Positions 62,107 through 64,000 of a DNA stretch of 64,000 nucleotides are shown one piece after another (position 1 is the stretch's first letter; the number at the start of each line of letters is the position of its first letter). Made by a program: the position numbers and the translations under genes. Source of the DNA: Alkalihalophilus pseudofirmus OF4 (GTDB lineage Bacteria; Bacillota; Bacilli; Bacillales; Bacillaceae_D); the NCBI RefSeq assembly GCF_000005825.2, contig NC_013792.1:124001-188000 (forward strand), read 5' to 3'. The notes beneath the pieces are model-generated. The model did not search any database. It was given only the letters and a program-made list of their open reading frames with translations, and was not told the DNA's origin.

Positions 62107-63399
62107 ATGGTATGTAAATTTGATATAGCAAGGGTTAAAGTATTATTTTTGCTCAGTATTTTCTTTTTGATTTTCACATCTTTTGCAAATTTTGTGGCAG
62201 CCTCTGAGACAGACGTGAACAAAAAATTATCAAAATATGATGAAGAAATTTTACAAAGTTTAAAAAGTAACAAAATAAGTGTGACTACCGATTTAGAAGT
62301 TATAAAAGAAGTATTATTGGAAGAAAGTAGTGAAGATAATCCATTAATACAAACCTTCAATATTGATGAAAAATCGCAAGATGATTATGTAGATCAAGCT
62401 AAAATTCAAGTTCAAATCTTTGAAGAAATAAATCAAACTGAATTGATCAACGTCATTATTAATTATGATGAAATCAATGATATTGAAATTACCCCTCCTA
62501 GTGAGCTAGTTACTCAATTTTCAAAAGAAAGTCACTATAAAATTCCTTATTCTATGATTGTTTCAACTCCAGAGCATGTAAGTGTATACAATTTCGATAG
62601 GTTTTATTTTAATGAGTACGAAAACGTTTCTATGGATGATAAGATTAATATAATTGATTATATGACTTTAAATAATTTGGATGAAGGATTAGATTTACAA
62701 TTTGTAGAGGTTGATCAACCGCATACTTATTTATACCCTGAATCAGATGATTCGATCTCAATCCAATGTATAGCATGTGTTGGATATAATAGAGTATCTA
62801 CGACAAATACGGATGAATGGGTAAATGTAGTCCCCGTCCATGCTATTAAGGGGGTAGACACTACACTTACAATTAGTAGAAATTCAAATACCTCAACATC
62901 ATTCCAAACAAGAACTATATTTAAGAATGGTTCGGCTGAAGTAAGTGGAAGTAGATCTATTTCTTATGGTTCTCAAACAACGTACCCAACAAGAACAGGC
63001 TCTTCAGTTTCCGATGAGGGCAGGTGGGCGAGAACTCAAGTGAGATTTGCGAACTCGTTATGGCGACATCCAAACGGGAATGAATATAGAACAAAAAATG
63101 CTACTTCATGGTTAGGTGGAACAAATTGGGGAAGTACAACTGGTGGTAATGGTAAGTCATTTAGTTCGGTAACAGGATCAGAGTATCTTCCAGGATCATC
63201 ACAAAGATTTTCCCATAGTTCTACTCGTACTACAAGTACAGGTGTAAATTTAACTGCATATGGTGTAACAGCAGGAATTTCTCATACAATAAGTAATACA
63301 AGTACTATATCGTGGCTTTTTAGTTTTAAGTCAGGTCATGGTTATAATCGTTATAAAGTATACAATTCACCCACGATTAATAATTTGACAGCAAGATGA
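62107..63399 (+). CDS. Secreted protein of unknown function
   Basis: 430 aa, ATG at 62107 with AAAGGAGGTAG upstream. Signal peptide (VKVLFLLSIFFLIFTSFANF, cleavage near VAASE). The mature N-terminal 200 residues are acidic and helical to mixed; CIAC (about 224) is the only Cys pair; the C-terminal 190 residues are rich in Ser, Thr, Gly and Asn with alternating beta pattern (SRSISYGSQTTYPTRTGSS). The beta-rich, low-charge C-terminus resembles surface-active or pore-forming proteins such as aerolysin-like folds, but no signature proves it. Own terminator; AT-rich promoter region. Confidence 0.65.
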   Translation: MVCKFDIARVKVLFLLSIFFLIFTSFANFVAASETDVNKKLSKYDEEILQSLKSNKISVTTDLEVIKEVLLEESSEDNPLIQTFNIDEKSQDDYVDQAKIQVQIFEEINQTELINVIINYDEINDIEITPPSELVTQFSKESHYKIPYSMIVSTPEHVSVYNFDRFYFNEYENVSMDDKINIIDYMTLNNLDEGLDLQFVEVDQPHTYLYPESDDSISIQCIACVGYNRVSTTNTDEWVNVVPVHAIKGVDTTLTISRNSNTSTSFQTRTIFKNGSAEVSGSRSISYGSQTTYPTRTGSSVSDEGRWARTQVRFANSLWRHPNGNEYRTKNATSWLGGTNWGSTTGGNGKSFSSVTGSEYLPGSSQRFSHSSTRTTSTGVNLTAYGVTAGISHTISNTSTISWLFSFKSGHGYNRYKVYNSPTINNLTAR

Positions 63400-63485
63400 T
63401 ATATAATCAGCTAAATTACAGAGCCATAACTACTATGTCCAACCAAGTTATTTTCAGCGCTGTTTTGCAATAAAAATAATTATAG

Positions 63486-63530
63486 ACAGTCCGGTTTCTC
63501 AACAATTATGTGGAGGAATTGGACTGTTTT
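63486..63530 (+). terminator. Terminator of the secreted protein gene
   Basis: GACAGTCC...GGACTGTTTT, stem ACAGTCC/GGACTGT around a 25-base loop. Confidence 0.65.
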
Positions 63531-63764
63531 ATATTTACTTATGGTGCAATATAACTCTTGAAATGTGTGTCACTTATAATCTACTTGTTGCAAGACCACC
63601 TTTAAGGGGAAAGTGTTTTTCTATCTTGAAACACGACTAACCTCATTTCACCTGTATATCGCTGTAGCAAGCACCTGTAGCATTGATTCAGGACGGATAC
63701 TGTGTGTGTCTGATTCTCGTATTACTTAATAGAGAATTCTATAACGATCTCTTTAATCAAAAAA
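63531..63764. other. Non-coding stretch
   Basis: No gene seen. A possible place for an antisense RNA to the small peptide transcript, but no clear promoter was identified. Confidence 0.35.
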
Positions 63765-63791
63765 AGATGCTGAATTAGCATCTTCCTAGTA
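63765..63791 (-). terminator. Terminator of the 31-aa peptide gene
   Basis: Minus strand AAGATGCTAATTCAGCATCTTTTTTTG: seven-base stem, T-tract. Confidence 0.8.
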
Positions 63792-63814
63792 AAACTTTCT
63801 GGGAGAGACATTGA

Positions 63815-63910
63815 TTAGAGGAATACATAAATGATTAAATGGCTTACTATGATTGGGGGTAGTAAATATATAAGAATCAACTCTTTTAAAATATCAAGAG
63901 CGCGTTGCAT
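63815..63910 (-). CDS. Tiny hydrophobic peptide, possible type I toxin
   Basis: 31 aa, ATG at 63910, AGGAGG nine bases upstream, terminator 24 bases after the stop. MQRALDILKELILIYLLPPI then VSHLIIYVFL: one membrane-spanning helix with a short charged N-terminus, about the size of Fst/BsrG-type toxins. No similarity can be shown by eye. The clear Shine-Dalgarno and terminator make a real gene likely; the toxin role is inference. Confidence 0.5.
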   Translation of the reverse strand: MQRALDILKELILIYLLPPIIVSHLIIYVFL

Positions 63911-64000
63911 GACATAACCTCCTAAGTTTCAATCCCTCTCCCTAAAAGCAGGAATATCAGAAAATTTTTGAGTAACTGCTAGGTACTCCTGTTTATCAGT

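Overview
The window looks like part of a large, low-GC plasmid (or plasmid-like conjugative element) of the Bacillaceae. Shine-Dalgarno sites are of AGGAGG type, with frequent TTG and GTG starts. There is an iteron array beside a RepA-like initiator, a Gram-positive mini type IV secretion cluster, a near-complete set of plasmid-borne replication-fork genes, three group II introns and two insertion sequences. No rRNA, tRNA or CRISPR array was seen. Almost every gene from 1 to 61,000 is on the minus strand; the main exceptions are a sugar-catabolism-like cassette (29-32 kb), a few small plus-strand genes and the two ends of the replication region.

Layout. 1-4.3 kb: conjugation genes (VirB6-, VirB4-, TraC-, PrgI- and VirB2-like). 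4.3-7.2 kb: plasmid genes of unknown role. 7.2-19.3 kb: SNF2-type helicase, DnaN clamp, HolB and DnaX, with helicase and dnaX each split by a group II intron. 19.3-27.5 kb: a PRTRC-like ubiquitin-like system (E1, Ub-like/JAB fusion, E2) split by an IS21-family element that also broke a small membrane-protein gene. 29-33 kb: HAD phosphatase, YczE-like membrane protein, LacI regulator and NagA-like deacetylase, sharing a predicted LacI operator. 34-44 kb: accessory DNA-metabolism genes (LPD1-type metallopeptidase, orphan DndC-like protein, RecB/Cas4-like nuclease, adenine methyltransferase, RadC). 44.5-49.2 kb: SSB and an intron-split primase. 49.4-54.7 kb: replication region with DnaA boxes, a rep-like gene with a predicted antisense RNA, eight iterons, RepA and a ribbon-helix-helix regulator. 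54.8-56.3 kb: an IS1182-family element. 56.3-61 kb: CobT-like VWA protein, MoxR-like ATPase, an ERF-like annealing-type protein and a NYN nuclease. 61.5-64 kb: a membrane-anchored protein with a non-AUG start, a secreted protein and a tiny hydrophobic peptide.

How the parts may work together. Two plasmid-wide patterns stand out. First, at least 14 transcription units begin with the same leader design: a TATAAT promoter (often extended -10), a small hairpin with an AAGC/ATGC-type loop, then an intrinsic terminator directly before the Shine-Dalgarno site. This implies plasmid-wide transcription attenuation. Second, five proteins of different function carry a QxxLF sliding-clamp-binding motif at their extreme N or C terminus, on a plasmid that encodes its own clamp and two clamp-loader subunits. 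One of them is the Ub-like/JAB fusion, suggesting that the ubiquitin-like system may act at the plasmid replisome, in analogy to PCNA modification. Both are inferences from sequence and need testing.
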